A DNA stretch of 64,000 bases from Perilla frutescens (lineage: Eukaryota; Streptophyta; Magnoliopsida; Lamiales; Lamiaceae). Below are positions 18,691 to 30,200 of this stretch, piece after piece. The stretch lies in the NCBI GenBank assembly GCA_026008535.1, contig BRKX01000009.1, forward strand, positions 48,109,001 through 48,173,000. The letters are read 5' to 3'. The position numbers and the translations under genes are program-made. The notes beneath the pieces are model-generated. The model saw only the letters and a program-made list of their open reading frames with translations, was not told the DNA's origin and ran no database searches. The first letter of the stretch is position 1. The number at the start of each line of letters is the position of its first letter.

Positions 18691-20295
18691 TCATTTGGAA
18701 GTGGCGATCATATTATCAGATAGCAAAGGTGGAACGCTCTGCTCGTTTCTAAAAAAGTTGGAGGGATCAACCTGAGTCTTGATACGAACTAATCTTCTGA
18801 AATTGTTCTTGAAATAACAAAGCCCCCAAACAGTAGCCTGATCGTAACTGGTGTTACCTTCGTTGTTCCTTCCAATGTCGAGATCTCTATAGTTGAAGTA
18901 AGCCGCCCTCGGAGATTTTGTCACGTAGGGCGTCATGGAACTGTAGAGCTGTCTGATCCAATCAATGTGCGTTTCTGATTCATCCGGGCTGCTCCATGCC
19001 ACCCCGTACTCGATCATGAATATATTTCCGTTCCGGTGTGGGAACGGCGTTTCAGATTCGGAGAAGGTGTTCAACACCCCTCCATACGGACTCAACTGCA
19101 GATGATGAGAACCGTCTTCTAGAAGGTACCTCCATATCTCTCTCAGACCGTTCACCGGAATTGGACTGCTCACGTAGTCGGATTTTCCTTTGTAATATTT
19201 GGGTGTAAAGAAGCCCTGTGAATTCGTCACCAGCAGAATTTCTAGGGGCTGCTCCTGCAAACCTGCCATATATAGTACGTTTTCAATCCAACTCATTTCC
19301 ATGCAGTCTTCTTCGATTAATCCCAGCTCAGGAAACTGCTCCTGCATTATTCGGAGAAGATCACGAGCCCGACCCAGGTACAACGACGTGAAAGAAGCAG
19401 CCACCGTTCTTTTTCCGGTGGTCGGAGAGTTGTCGGGATTGAGAAAAAGCCGGATTATAAGGTTTTCATCGACCTTGTCGGCAATGTATTGCCACTTCTG
19501 GACTAGCTCCGTCGCGTTCTCTTCCAACGTTCTTGTCACGTTGAAGACGGTGACTATTTCGGGGACGGTCACTAACCTCACCTTAAATTCTAGAACAATC
19601 CCGAAACTAGTTCCTCCGCCGCCTCGGATTGCCCAGAACAGATCTTCTCCCATGCTATTTCTGTCCAAGATTTCACCATCAGCGTTGATTAGTTTTGCAT
19701 CAATTATGCGGTCGGCGGCGATGGCATGCTTGCGTGACATCATGCTGAATCCTCCGCCGCTGAAGTGGCCGCCGACGCCCACCGTGGGGCAGACACCGGC
19801 GGGGAAAGCCAGAGTGTTACATTTCCGGGAAATTGTGTAGTAAAGTTGGCCGAGAGTAGCGCCAACCTGCACCCAGGCAGTATTTTCGTCGTCGTCATCG
19901 ATGATTATTGATCGGAAATTTCTCATGTCGACGATTATGAAAGGGATTCCGGAGGTGTAGGAAAGGCCTTCGTAGTCATGGCCGCCGCTTCGAACTCTAA
20001 TCTGCACGTCGAGTTTCTTGGAGCAGTAGATCGCTTCCTGGATTTCGGTCACCTGAAATGGTGTGAGGATGAGATCAGGTCTCTCCGGCGAGATTGCAGC
20101 TGATCGGAGATTTTGTCCTAGTAAAAGAGATGCATATGCTGCATTTTCAGGTGTGTATATGATATCTGTGGTTGAGTTGGAATCGGTGAGGCATTCCATA
20201 AATTCGTGGGAGCGATGATCATTACATGAAAATGCGAGGTTTGTGAAAATTAAGAGGAGGGTTATTAATGTAATAATATGATGATCAGGCGCCAT
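18691..20295 (-). CDS. BBE-like FAD-linked oxidoreductase 2 (534 aa)
   Basis: This is a paralogue of the 10434-12035 gene: intronless, same strand, motifs at nearly the same spacing. Residues 1-23 form a signal peptide. VRSGGHDYEGLSY gives His106 and FPAGVCPTVGVGGHFSGGG gives Cys169 as covalent FAD sites; Cys35/Cys91 match the family disulfide. The BBE domain ends with YFNYRDLDIG (466-475) and NNFRRLVRIKTQVDPSNFFRNEQS. It has Val172 at the oxygen-gatekeeper position, the state of true oxidases, where paralogue 1 has Ile. Other active-site-facing differences are GGGF (Phe183) versus GGGY and LQLSPYGGVLNTFS versus IIIPYGGRMAEIS. Expected role: secreted oxidase producing hydrogen peroxide from an unknown alcohol, sugar or alkaloid substrate. 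Confidence 0.94.
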   Translation of the reverse strand: MAPDHHIITLITLLLIFTNLAFSCNDHRSHEFMECLTDSNSTTDIIYTPENAAYASLLLGQNLRSAAISPERPDLILTPFQVTEIQEAIYCSKKLDVQIRVRSGGHDYEGLSYTSGIPFIIVDMRNFRSIIIDDDDENTAWVQVGATLGQLYYTISRKCNTLAFPAGVCPTVGVGGHFSGGGFSMMSRKHAIAADRIIDAKLINADGEILDRNSMGEDLFWAIRGGGGTSFGIVLEFKVRLVTVPEIVTVFNVTRTLEENATELVQKWQYIADKVDENLIIRLFLNPDNSPTTGKRTVAASFTSLYLGRARDLLRIMQEQFPELGLIEEDCMEMSWIENVLYMAGLQEQPLEILLVTNSQGFFTPKYYKGKSDYVSSPIPVNGLREIWRYLLEDGSHHLQLSPYGGVLNTFSESETPFPHRNGNIFMIEYGVAWSSPDESETHIDWIRQLYSSMTPYVTKSPRAAYFNYRDLDIGRNNEGNTSYDQATVWGLCYFKNNFRRLVRIKTQVDPSNFFRNEQSVPPLLSDNMIATSK

Positions 20296-20342
20296 TTCTC
20301 TAGATTTTGATTAATTCGTGCGTTCTATTTATGGACGACGCG

Positions 20343-20352
20343 ACTTATATAA
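20343..20352 (-). promoter_or_regulatory. Candidate TATA box of BBE-like 2
   Basis: ATTATATAAG (minus strand) lies about 48-57 bp before the ATG. A second candidate, CATAAATAG, lies at 20325-20333. Either would give a short 5' leader. Confidence 0.4.
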
Positions 20353-20978
20353 TTAAACTAATTATTATACAAAAGAAATTTAAAAACTAAGTGATACACA
20401 ATATTGGCCAAAAGATTCATATCGCTAGGTTAGATTAAAAAATTAAAACGTGTAATTAAATGACTAAACTAAATCAAGATAAGAGAGAAGACATCAACTA
20501 TAAATATTAATAGAAAATTACTATATATATATATTTAACGTCATATTAAATAAAAACTTAAAAAGTATCCAAATGGAGTTGCAACCAGATTAGCTGCTAA
20601 GTCGAACAATAATACAAAATTAGATAGGAAAAAATATCCTGATTAAGTGCAATAATGCATAAATGGAGTTGGAAGAATACATTAATTAATGCACGCGGGC
20701 GGCTGTTCATTTAAAAGACATAAAATAGAGGCAACTTTATTTTTAATAACTTATGTAACTATACAAATCATTTTCTTTAGCTAGGGAACTGCACCAATCA
20801 TTTTAATTGGTGGTTCTTGTCTGTTTATACTAAATATATTAATCATTTTAAATTGGTTGTCAAGTCATCTTTTCCAAATAATTTTAGGGGAGGGGAACTT
20901 TGAAATAAATAAATGAATTGAACATAGCCCTAATTCCACTTACCCATCCATCTATCTATACATATATAACGCAATTAA
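20353..20978. other. Upstream intergenic region of BBE-like 2
   Basis: AT-rich sequence with no credible ORF or element boundary. It would hold the remaining promoter of BBE-like 2. A direct repeat of an AATCATTTTAATTGGT-like word occurs near 20796 and 20841. Confidence 0.4.
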
Positions 20979-20995
20979 GGGTAAAATTTAACTAA

Positions 20996-21099
20996 TCTCG
21001 GTGATGATGGCCTAATGACGGAGTGAGATTGTTTAGAGATCAAAGGTCACAAGTTCAAATCTCCTCAACACCACAGGTCGAATGTGTGAGTAAAAAAAA
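20996..21099 (+). mobile_element. Short tRNA-derived SINE (104 bp) with 17-bp target duplications
   Basis: GGGTAAAATTTAACTAA occurs exactly at 20979-20995 and again at 21100-21116. Between them is an A-box-like GATGGCCTAATGACGG, a B-box-like TCACAAGTTCAAATCTC and a terminal run of eight A. Long perfect flanking repeats plus an A tail are the hallmark of LINE-mediated SINE insertion. The body is shorter than usual for plant SINEs, so it is a minimal or truncated copy. Confidence 0.82.
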
Positions 21100-21116
21100 G
21101 GGTAAAATTTAACTAA

Positions 21117-21585
21117 GTTCTATAAAAATTGTATTGTTAAAGTTATTTTATGTTGAAAGTAAAAAAAAAAAAAAAAAAAAAAAACATAAATGGTTGAGTC
21201 ATTAGTGTTGCACGACTCTGTTTCAAACCTTGTGTCATCTTGTTTTTCTTTTTTTTTCTTTTAAATTCATTTTTATCTTTTTTTTAACATATATTTTTTT
21301 GTATTGTCTTTTTTTAAATCCATTTTATATTTCTTTCTTCTTTTTCTGTCATTTCTTTTAAAATCCACTTTTATCGTTTTTTACATATTTTATTCAAAGA
21401 AATATTTTTTCTATCCTTTCTTGTTAAACATATTTTTATGTCTTCTTCTATATCTTAAAAAAAATAAAAGCAAATGTTTTGTTTCATCTCAATTATTAAT
21501 TTTGCAATCCACACACACACACACACATAGAGAGAGAGAGGGAGAGAATGGATCAAATGAGAACCACAGCCCCATGTGAGAACTA
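21117..21585. other. T-rich intergenic tract with microsatellites
   Basis: It holds a poly-A run (about 21163-21184), long T/C-rich text to 21450 and a compound (AC)n(AG)n microsatellite at about 21511-21546. The apparent 91-codon ORF is Phe/Leu-rich and a product of base composition. Confidence 0.6.
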
Positions 21586-22446
21586 AGAACCAATGACAGC
21601 CACAGATCTCGCATTTTTGGACGGTCAGATTTGATCCGGATTTTAATTTTATGCGGTGGTATTTTTGTAATATTCGTAATGTTTTAATGACCTGAGGGTA
21701 TTTTTATAATTAGGGATTCTATTATGTTTTGGACGGAATCCTTTCTGCGTATCTGTTTCCTTCGAAATCTCTTTTCTTTTTTTATATTGATTTGCTCTTT
21801 TATGTAATCGAATTTCAGTTCGTCATGATCGGAGTTCTTTTTGTCCATTGTTATTGGATGAAGATGTCAGGTAAAAATATGATTATTATATATTTTTCAG
21901 AGAATTTTTTTCCGATTTGTTTTAGATTTGTTCGATGATTAGGTTTGTTCATTCATTTATGCTATATATGTAATATATTTTTGAAAATTGATTAAGTTGA
22001 ATTTTTTATTCTTCACGATGAACAAATATTTTTTGTTCTGCAGATTATGTTTTCTCATTACTGTGTACATGTATTTCTGCAAATGTTAGTGCAGTAATTG
22101 TTAGCATTATAGGATGTCTTTTTTAGTAGTGTAGACGTATTATTAGCATTACCAAACTAATTATTAGCATAGTAAAAATAAATGAGTATTATAAAAATAT
22201 CTTGTCAACAGAGTATTTTGACGATGAACGAAGTATTAGCAATACTATCAAAGGTTTTAGCACTGCTATAAATAGTTTTAGCATTACTGTGAACATTTTT
22301 AGCATGATATATATTTTTTTAGCATTAATGTGTTTAGTTGGGGTTTTTTTTTTGTATGTGCAGATTGTGTTGGCTCCACTTTGGAGATTTCTCCTAGATT
22401 TTCTGAATTTTATACCTTTGACTGTGAATTATCTTTGAAGCTTTAA
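21586..22446 (+). other. Probable left arm of a decayed MULE/FAR1-type element
   Basis: No ORF is convincing, but from 22080 to 22340 the words TTAGCATTA, TTAGCAC and TTAGCAT recur about ten times. Matching words in inverse form (ATGCTAA) cluster at 31995-32110, beyond the Copia insertion. Together with the FAR1-like remnant that follows, this suggests an arm of a larger DNA element. The outer boundary is not resolved. Confidence 0.4.
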
Positions 22447-23135
22447 TTGGGTAAAATATTTTCTGCTTTAGATGATGGTATAACTTTTTACAAGGTGTAT
22501 GCCGCATCATGTGGATTTGATATTCCTTTGTCTACTACAAAGAGGTCTAAAGATAGTATTATAGTTTGGAAGTATGTTCTGTGCATTTATGAGAGACTTA
22601 AAAACACATCGGTTGATTTTGGTGAAACTTCGAAGAAATAAAAGACGTTGTGTGTCTAAGAGGACTTGTTGTATGGCTAGGATGGGGTTGAAGTATGTTG
22701 GTTCTGATGATTGCAATATTGGATTATTGAAGAAAGACATTTACATTCTCTTGCTTTGGATACACAAAGAGTTTTATGAATCTGAATAAGAATATAGACC
22801 CTTCACATAAAAGTTTTATTCTGAACTATGCAAGGACAAACATTGGATCTATGAAAATATTTAGATTATTTAAAGAAGTCGTTGGTGGATATTCCAATGG
22901 GTGTATAGTAGTTGATTTCAAAAACTTTAATCCAGAACTCAAGGCGTATGTTGTGGGCGTAGATCCCCAAACGATGTTGGATAAAATGGATAAAAGGCAT
23001 GAACTCTGCTTTGCTTTTACATTTGATTATGAAGTTAACAAGAACGATCAGTTGAGATGTCTGTTTGGCTGATCTAATATCAAGAAGGAACTTTTCATTA
23101 TTTGGGGATGTTGTGTCATTTGATGCAACATATCA
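22447..23135 (+). pseudogene. FAR1/FHY3-related (MULE-type) protein remnant
   Basis: Three overlapping frames together resemble a FAR1-related protein. GKIFSALDDGITFYKVYAASCGFDIPLS (22450-22530) matches the start of the FAR1 DNA-binding domain. LKAYVVGVDPQTMLDKMDK and AFTFDYEVNKNDQLRCLF, then ADLISRRNFSLFGDVVSFDATYQ (22940-23135), match the segment leading into the MULE transposase domain. Frame changes near 22640 and 22790 and a TGA where Trp is expected (near 23070) make it a pseudogene. FAR1 proteins are transcription factors derived from MULE transposases, so this is either a dead MULE transposase or a dead FAR1 gene. The rest is missing or lies beyond the inserted elements. Confidence 0.7.
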
Positions 23136-23335
23136 GGTCAGTCTACTTATTATTTAGATTTATCATTCAAGCATTTGTTGTTTTAGCATTGGTAGTTGAA
23201 GTATTAGCACTTTCATTTCCTTTTTAGCATTGATGCTTGAATATTTTGTAGGTGACAATGTTAGCATTTGTAGTTTTGTTTATAATGAGAAAGACATTAT
23301 AATAATAGAGATTTGTGATTTTTATAGGTTGGTAG

Positions 23336-24781
23336 TGTTGGTTTTGTATACTAGAAAACTTGTCTTTGTATATTTTTCTGATGATATGATGATATGAAAT
23401 GAAAGTTATTGCAGTCACTGTTTGCATTTAGATTATGTTCTATAATTATTCTATGCAATGTTCTATATACTTACATTGTAGATGATATGGTGTGGGGAGT
23501 CACACGGTAAGATCATATCATTAGAACCTTGTATTGTATTAAAGAGCTCACGGCTTAGATGGTCCTGAACATACCATCGGTACACCGTAGAATAATCTGA
23601 TAAGTTAGTTTATCTTGACTAACTGATTATTCTAGTACACTCATTGTGTATTGAGGAGGATCACGATAGGATACTATTCTCTGTCTCTAACCTAGTTACT
23701 GAGAGAATAAAGATCCACAGAGTTCGGGTTCTGAACTCATGTGATATTGGCGAGCATATGTGTGCGTTGTTTATTACTTTGATTTATCAATGGGTGAGAT
23801 CTTTTCGTAGATTGAATTCGATATCTTCGGTAATAACAATGTATACATGATGTCTCGAGCAGTGTGCATGAGCACCGTGTCCTGGTGCGCCAGGTTGATG
23901 ATGTTCTCTTGAGGAAACACAAGTTCATGTTGAAACCCTGCAGGTGGAATTTATTCTGTACATGAATAAAGCTTGTGTGGTACTACTCAAGGTTTTAGAT
24001 GTTAATTAATTATAGCTGTCAGAGGCTTACATAATTAATTAATGAACATTATAGCTTAAACACGGGGAATGGCTGGACTAAAGGAGAAAGCATATTCGTA
24101 AATATGTATTAAATTGGTAAGTCAGTTTTACTTCTTTAGTGGAATAAAAGTAAAACTTAATTTATTTAATTATATCCTAGGTTTATTGAATATTGGATAT
24201 TAAATAAATTAGTGGGCCAATTTAATATTCTTCTAGATCCCTGTTGTAGTCCAATTGACTGATAGTGGACTGGATATTGAACTTGAGATAGAGGCCCAGC
24301 CCAATAGGGCTGGAACATGAAATTTTCGCCCCTCCCTATTTATAAGAGGAGGGGGGCACGAAAATTTAAGGATATTAATCATAAAAAATCAGCCTCTCTT
24401 TGTCTCTCAAAGTTATCCACATATTTCACAATTCTATCTAGTAGATTTCAGCCCACTCTAAATCTAGATACAGTCCAGGAATACAACAGAAGATCTTGGA
24501 GTGGAATTGTGCAGTGGCCATGTGTGATATAAGTGGTTCCATTATCATTGTTCATTCAACAACAAGATTAGATCTATAATCTTGTCCACAGACCGTCTGT
24601 CGATTTGTAAGTAGATTCGTTTTCTATGTCTTCCGCTTTATTAGAATCAAATCTGTTTTACATGCTATTTCATTAGACTGTGATAAACATGCATGTTACA
24701 TAAAATTATGATTTGCATGAACATGGATTAATGAACAACCAAATAGATCCTGCGGTGGTTTAATTCGAAAAAACCCCAACA
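23336..24781 (+). repeat. 5' LTR of Copia element D
   Basis: It begins TGTTGGTTTTGTATACTAG and ends AAAACCCCAACA, giving the TGTTGG...CCAACA terminal inverted repeat common in Copia LTRs. A TATTTATAAGAGG near 24337 is a plausible TATA element. Confidence 0.9.
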
Positions 24782-24782
24782 A

Positions 24783-24800
24783 TGGTATCAAAGCCAGGTT
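24783..24800 (+). promoter_or_regulatory. Primer binding site of element D (initiator tRNA-Met)
   Basis: TGGTATCAAAGCCAGGTT begins one base after the LTR and matches the usual Copia TGGTATCAGAGC site with one change. Confidence 0.9.
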
Positions 24801-27243
24801 TTGGCACTGTTCTAGAATTAATTCTTACATAAATTTCGAACTACATATTAAATTTGATGATAAATATATGGTGTTTAAATTTTCAGATTTAATTGGCATG
24901 TGTTTCGATTTTATGGTATTCAAAACTTGGAAGAATTTGAGATGTAAAAATCGAAAATTCTAGTTTTGAGGTATATGAATTTTCAGCCACTGTGAAATAA
25001 AGATTTGGGATGATATTTGATGATCTTCAAATTTCCAGATTTTATTTCACATGGTTCGAAAATTTGGTTGTCAAAAATTTCGATTTTTGATGTGTATAAA
25101 ATTCCCTAATTTGGTGTAGTAATTTTCGGCACTTTTGGAATTAAGTTTGGATGATGTTTTGATCAAGATCAAATTTCCAGATTTATTTCCTAGTGTGTTC
25201 GAAAATTATGATGATTAGAATTGGATTTGGTGATTTTTGATGTATATCAAAGATTACCTAATTCTAATCTAGATAAGTTTGAAATTAGAATTTTAAATTT
25301 GGTAATTTTGGAATGGATCAAAATTTTCAGATTTTTATTCTTGAAAATTTCGAAACCTATAGCTATATTATTTGGAATAGTTATTTGATTAATATCAAAA
25401 TTTCCAAATGTGAAATATAGTGTAATTTTTTATTTTAATAAATTAATTTGGAGAAGATTTTGATGAAAATCAAATTTCCAGATTTATTAATTAGTGAGGA
25501 TCGAAAATTTGGATGTGTTGGATTTAGATTTGATATTATTTGATGTATATCTTAATTTACCTTATTTTAATCTAGATAGATTTGAAAATAGAATTTTAAA
25601 TTTGGAAGAATTTGAAGTGGATCAAATTTTCAGATTTATTATTCTTGTGATTTTCGAAATTTATGGATTAAAATTGGATAAGGTATTTTTTGGATATATA
25701 CAAATAATTATCAAAATCCAATTGAGATAAGATTTTAAATTTGGATAAGTTTTGGAAGATTTTGGATTGGAATCAAATCTCCAAACTTTATCCTTGAAGA
25801 TTTAGATTCTTATGGATAATATTTGGATTAGTTTTTTGATTTATATCAATATATCCAATTATTACTTAATTAGGGTGGCTTGAAAATATTAAATAAATTT
25901 GGTGGATAATTATTAATAATTTCCAGATTTATTTAAGTGATATTTTCGAAAATAACAAGATTAAAATTGGTGGATAATTATTTTAATTTCCAATTTTTAT
26001 CTTGTGGATAATATCGAATTAATTAATTTAATTAATTGTAAAATTCAAATATTATTTAATACTCATGCATAGATATCATATGTTATTTTATGTGGATCAT
26101 ATTATACATGATTGTTGGTTTTGCAGACTGTGTTTGTTTGCAGGTTTACCAACTATCATGGCTCTTTTATTTTATGTGATGTATGTTTATGTTGAATGAA
26201 TGTTGGCCGTATGCCGGTTTGGCTATGTGATTTTTATCCATGAGAAAATCCATGGATTAGGTCTAAGTTTTATTTTACGATGTTTTAATGTAATAGATAT
26301 AAAACTGTTAGGCCGAGTTTTGAGTTGTAATTTTTATTCTAGCAATATTAGATTTTTCCTTTTGAAATAGATAGTCTGTATTGAATAAACATCGGAGATC
26401 AACTCAAAGAAGGAAAGTAGTTCAGCACCAAGGTTCACCGGTTCACGTCCCGAAACCCTAAATGGAGCTAGGGTTTTCGGCGAGGCGCGGTGAAGGGACG
26501 GCAGCCAAAAGCCTTTTCCGGAGCTAACTTTCCAGTTTTATCTCATCAATCAACATGAGATATAAGCCATGATAGTTGGATTATTATTATTTGGAAGCAT
26601 GCAATGAATGTTTATCATTTTATGTTATGTTTGCATGTTCGATAATGGGATAAAATGAAACCTCAAACATAAATAACTAAGTGGGAGAGATTCATACCAA
26701 AGTATGCAGAAATCTCATACGGTCTCCATTAATATCTGGTTTAATTGAGAAGTGATGGGCATGCGCGTTGACATCGGTCTTCCTCCATATCGGATGTGTC
26801 ATATCACAGATTTCTCTAGAAATTAAAACTCCTAAATGGATAGCTGTAGAACACTATTAGAACTAACTGACTCCTCCATCTGGAGCGGTTAAATTCGAAT
26901 AGTGATCTTGGTGTGAAGATAATGGTATGCACACTTAGATGTAATTTATTGATAAACGTCCACACGATCGTGGCTTATCAGTTAGACGATTACATGACCG
27001 TGTTTTTATCTGGCTATTAATTCGCTTGTTGTAAGGAAATTAAACTGGAGGCAAATTAAAGGTTCAACCTATTTAAAAATGAGATTTATAAACGTCCACA
27101 CGATCGTGGCTTATAGAAATCATTTTTAAAGTGTCGGTGGAAAAGTATATAATTTTTTTTAGGTTTTCGATTATATACTGTTTATCCTAAACGTGTTTTG
27201 TGACTGTACTGCATGTTTTAATTTCAGTTTTTTCATATCATCA
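24801..27243 (+). repeat. Long repetitive leader of element D (about 2.4 kb)
   Basis: From about 24840 to 26050 a degenerate unit recurs, marked by CAAATTTCCAGATTTATT-like words near 25034, 25168, 25473, 25623 and 25920 and by GATTTTTGATGTATAT-like words. From 26950 to 27115 a 27-bp direct repeat carrying a palindrome occurs twice. No long ORF is present. Such a long leader is unusual for a Copia element. Confidence 0.7.
26952..27114. repeat. 27-bp direct repeat with CACGATCGTG palindrome
   Basis: ATAAACGTCCACACGATCGT followed by GGCTTAT is present at 26952-26978 and at 27088-27114, identical and 136 bp apart, just before the gag start. The core CACGATCGTG is a perfect 10-bp palindrome. Confidence 0.85.
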
Positions 27244-30200
27244 ATGGCACTCTCCAATCTGTCCTCAATCCTCAAAGAAAACAAACTTGTCGGTGAAAAC
27301 TATAATGACTGGATTCGTAACCTTAACTTGGTACTTGTTGCTGAGGGACACAAGTTTGTACTTGAAGAGGTTTGTCCTCAGACGCTAGATGAGAGTTCTG
27401 ACGAAGCCCAAAAGGTTGCATATGATAAGTGGGTTAGGTCTAATGAGATATCACGCTGTTACATCTTGGCATCTATGTCAAGTGTGTTGCAACATCAGCA
27501 TGAGCCTATGAAAACCACTTATGATATCATGTACAACCTTAGGCAGCTATTCGGTCATCAGAACCGCTCGGCACGCCATTTGGAAATGAAGAAGCTAATG
27601 GATGCGAGAATGTCTGACTCCACACCTGTTAGGGATCACGTTCTCATGATGATGGGGTATTTATCTGAGATCGAGACCTTGGGTGGAGAGCTAGATGGCG
27701 ATTCTCAAATCGACATTGTTCTTCATAGCTTGTCCTCGAAGTTTGAGCAGTTTAGGCTGAATTTTAACATGATTAAAAGGGATGTTAGCATGACTGAACT
27801 ACTCATAGACCTTCAGGCGGCTTAATTGCTCCAAAAGAGCAGTCCTGAGGCCCACATAGCTGAAAAAGGAGCGTCTTCTTCTGGTGGAAAAAGGAAGAAG
27901 AGAAACGCACCTAAGAAGGCTATAGATGAGGCGCCTAAGGTAAAGAAGCCAAAAGCGAAGATTCCTCCCGAGGAATTCAATTCGAAGACTAAGTGCTTCA
28001 AGTGCGGCCAACCAGGTCACTGGAAGGCGGCGTGTCCTAACAAGAAAAAGAAGAGAGGTATATCTCACACTCTGGTTGTAGAAACATGTTTAGCAACTTG
28101 TTCTACCCAGTCATGGGTAGTAGATACTGGAGCTACTGATCATGTTTGCATGTCTTTACAGGGGTTCCTGGTAAAAAGACAGCTGAATGAGAATGAGATC
28201 ACCGTCTACATGGGCAATGCTACAAGAGTGGCAGCTATTGCAGTGTGAGACGTTGTTTTACCTTTCAGTAGTGATAGAACTTTGGTTTTGAAAGATTGTC
28301 TTTATGTGCCTGGTTTTAGGCGAAACTTAATTTCAGTTTCTAAATTGATTATGGATGGATATTCTGTTTCTTTTGATAACAAAGTAGTTATCTTTAGTGG
28401 TAAACATTTTATCTGTTCTGGCACATTGGATGGACACTTATACTTTCTTAAACCAACTGAAAACACTACGCAAAGACAACTGTTGAATACATCGATCATA
28501 AACCCTAATAAGAGAAAAGAACCTTCAGAATTAAATCAAACCTATCTTTGGCATCTAAGGCTAGGTCATATTAACCTTAAGAGGATACAAAGGCTTGTAA
28601 ATGATGGACCATTGTCTTCTTTGGTACTGGAATCATTTCCTTTGTGTGAATCCTGTTTGGAAGGTAAAATGACCAAACGTCCTTTCCAGTCAAAAGGAAA
28701 TAGATCCGAAAGGATATTAGATTTGATTCACTCTGACCTGTGCGGCCCTATGTCAGTTCAAGCTCCAGGAGGGTTCGAGTATTTCATCACTCTCATTGAT
28801 GATTACTCTAGATATGGTTATATCTATCTGCTACGTCGCAAGTCTGAATGCTTTGAGAAATTCAAAGTGTTTAAGGCAGAAGCGGAGAAACAAACAGGCA
28901 GAAGTATCAAGTCACCACGTTCTGATCGTGGTGGCGAGTACCTCTCGAGTGAATTTAGGGATTACATGGCAGAGAATGGGATTACCTCCTAGTTGACTAC
29001 GCCGGGAACATCACAACAGAATGGTGTGGCGGAAAGAAGGAATCGTACACTATTAGAGATGGTTAGATCGATGATGAGTTATTCTGAGTTGCCCATTTCG
29101 TTCTAGGGATATGCCCTGGAAACAGCAGCCTATATTCTTAACTTGGTTCCGTCAAAATCAGTTCCTTCTATGCCCACATAATTATGGACTGGACGAAAGC
29201 CCAGTTTGAACCATATTCGGATTTGGGGTAGCCCTGCACATGTGTTGGATAAGAAAGCTGATAAGCTGGCTCCTCGTACTGATGTAAGGCTATTCGTTGG
29301 ATATCCTAGAGGAACGAAAGGTGGTTTATTTTATAGTCCTATGGATCAGAAGATCATTGTTAGCACCAATGCTCGATTCTTAGAGGAAGACTATATGATA
29401 AACCACAAACCAAGGAGTCAAATCATCCTTGAGGAGTTAAGGGGAGGATCCAATCCTACACCAGTTGTACTAGAAGAGGAACCACCAAACACTGCACAAC
29501 ATGTCACGGAAGTACAGGAACTACCTCGTCGCAGTGGGAGGGTTGTACACCAACCTGATAGATTCATTGGTCTGGGAGAGGCTTCAGATTTCCCAGAGGG
29601 ACTAAATGAATTGGATCCTAGGACCTATGATGAGGCAATTCGAGATAAAGATGCAGATTCTTGGAAAACTGTAATGGAATCTGAGATTGGATCTATGGAT
29701 CACAATCAAGTCTGGGAGCTCGTAGAACCACAAGATGGGATTAAACCCATTGGGTGTAAGTGGATCTACAAGCACAAGAGAGGAGCTGACGGGAAGGTTG
29801 AAACCTTCAAAGCTAGATTGGTGGCGAAAGGGTACACTCAGAAAGAAGGGATCGATCATGAGGTAACCTTTTCACCAGTAGCCATGCTTAAGTCAATCCG
29901 GATTCTCTTGTCAATTGCCGCTCATTTAGATTATGAGATCTGGCAGATGGATGTCAAGACAGCTTTTCTAAATGGAAGTCTTGAAGAAAACATTCACATG
30001 AGACAACCAGAGAGATTTATTGCTAAAGGCCAAGAGCACTTGGTGTGCAAGCTTAAGAGATCCATTTATGGACTTAAGCAGGCATCGAGATCTTGGAATA
30101 TCCGATCTGACGAGGTTATCCAGTCATATGGATTCGTGCAAAGTCCGGATGAGAGCTGTGTGTATAAGAAATGTGATAGAAACGTGGTGTCATTCCTCGT

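Noticed and set aside
19199..19840. 213-codon plus-strand ORF inside BBE-like 2
   Set aside because: It is the antisense shadow of a strongly conserved gene; its Ser/Pro-rich text matches no family and follows the codon pattern of the opposite strand.
22447..23135. Functional FAR1 transcription factor gene
   Set aside because: Frame changes, a stop at a conserved Trp position and loss of the transposase and SWIM parts.
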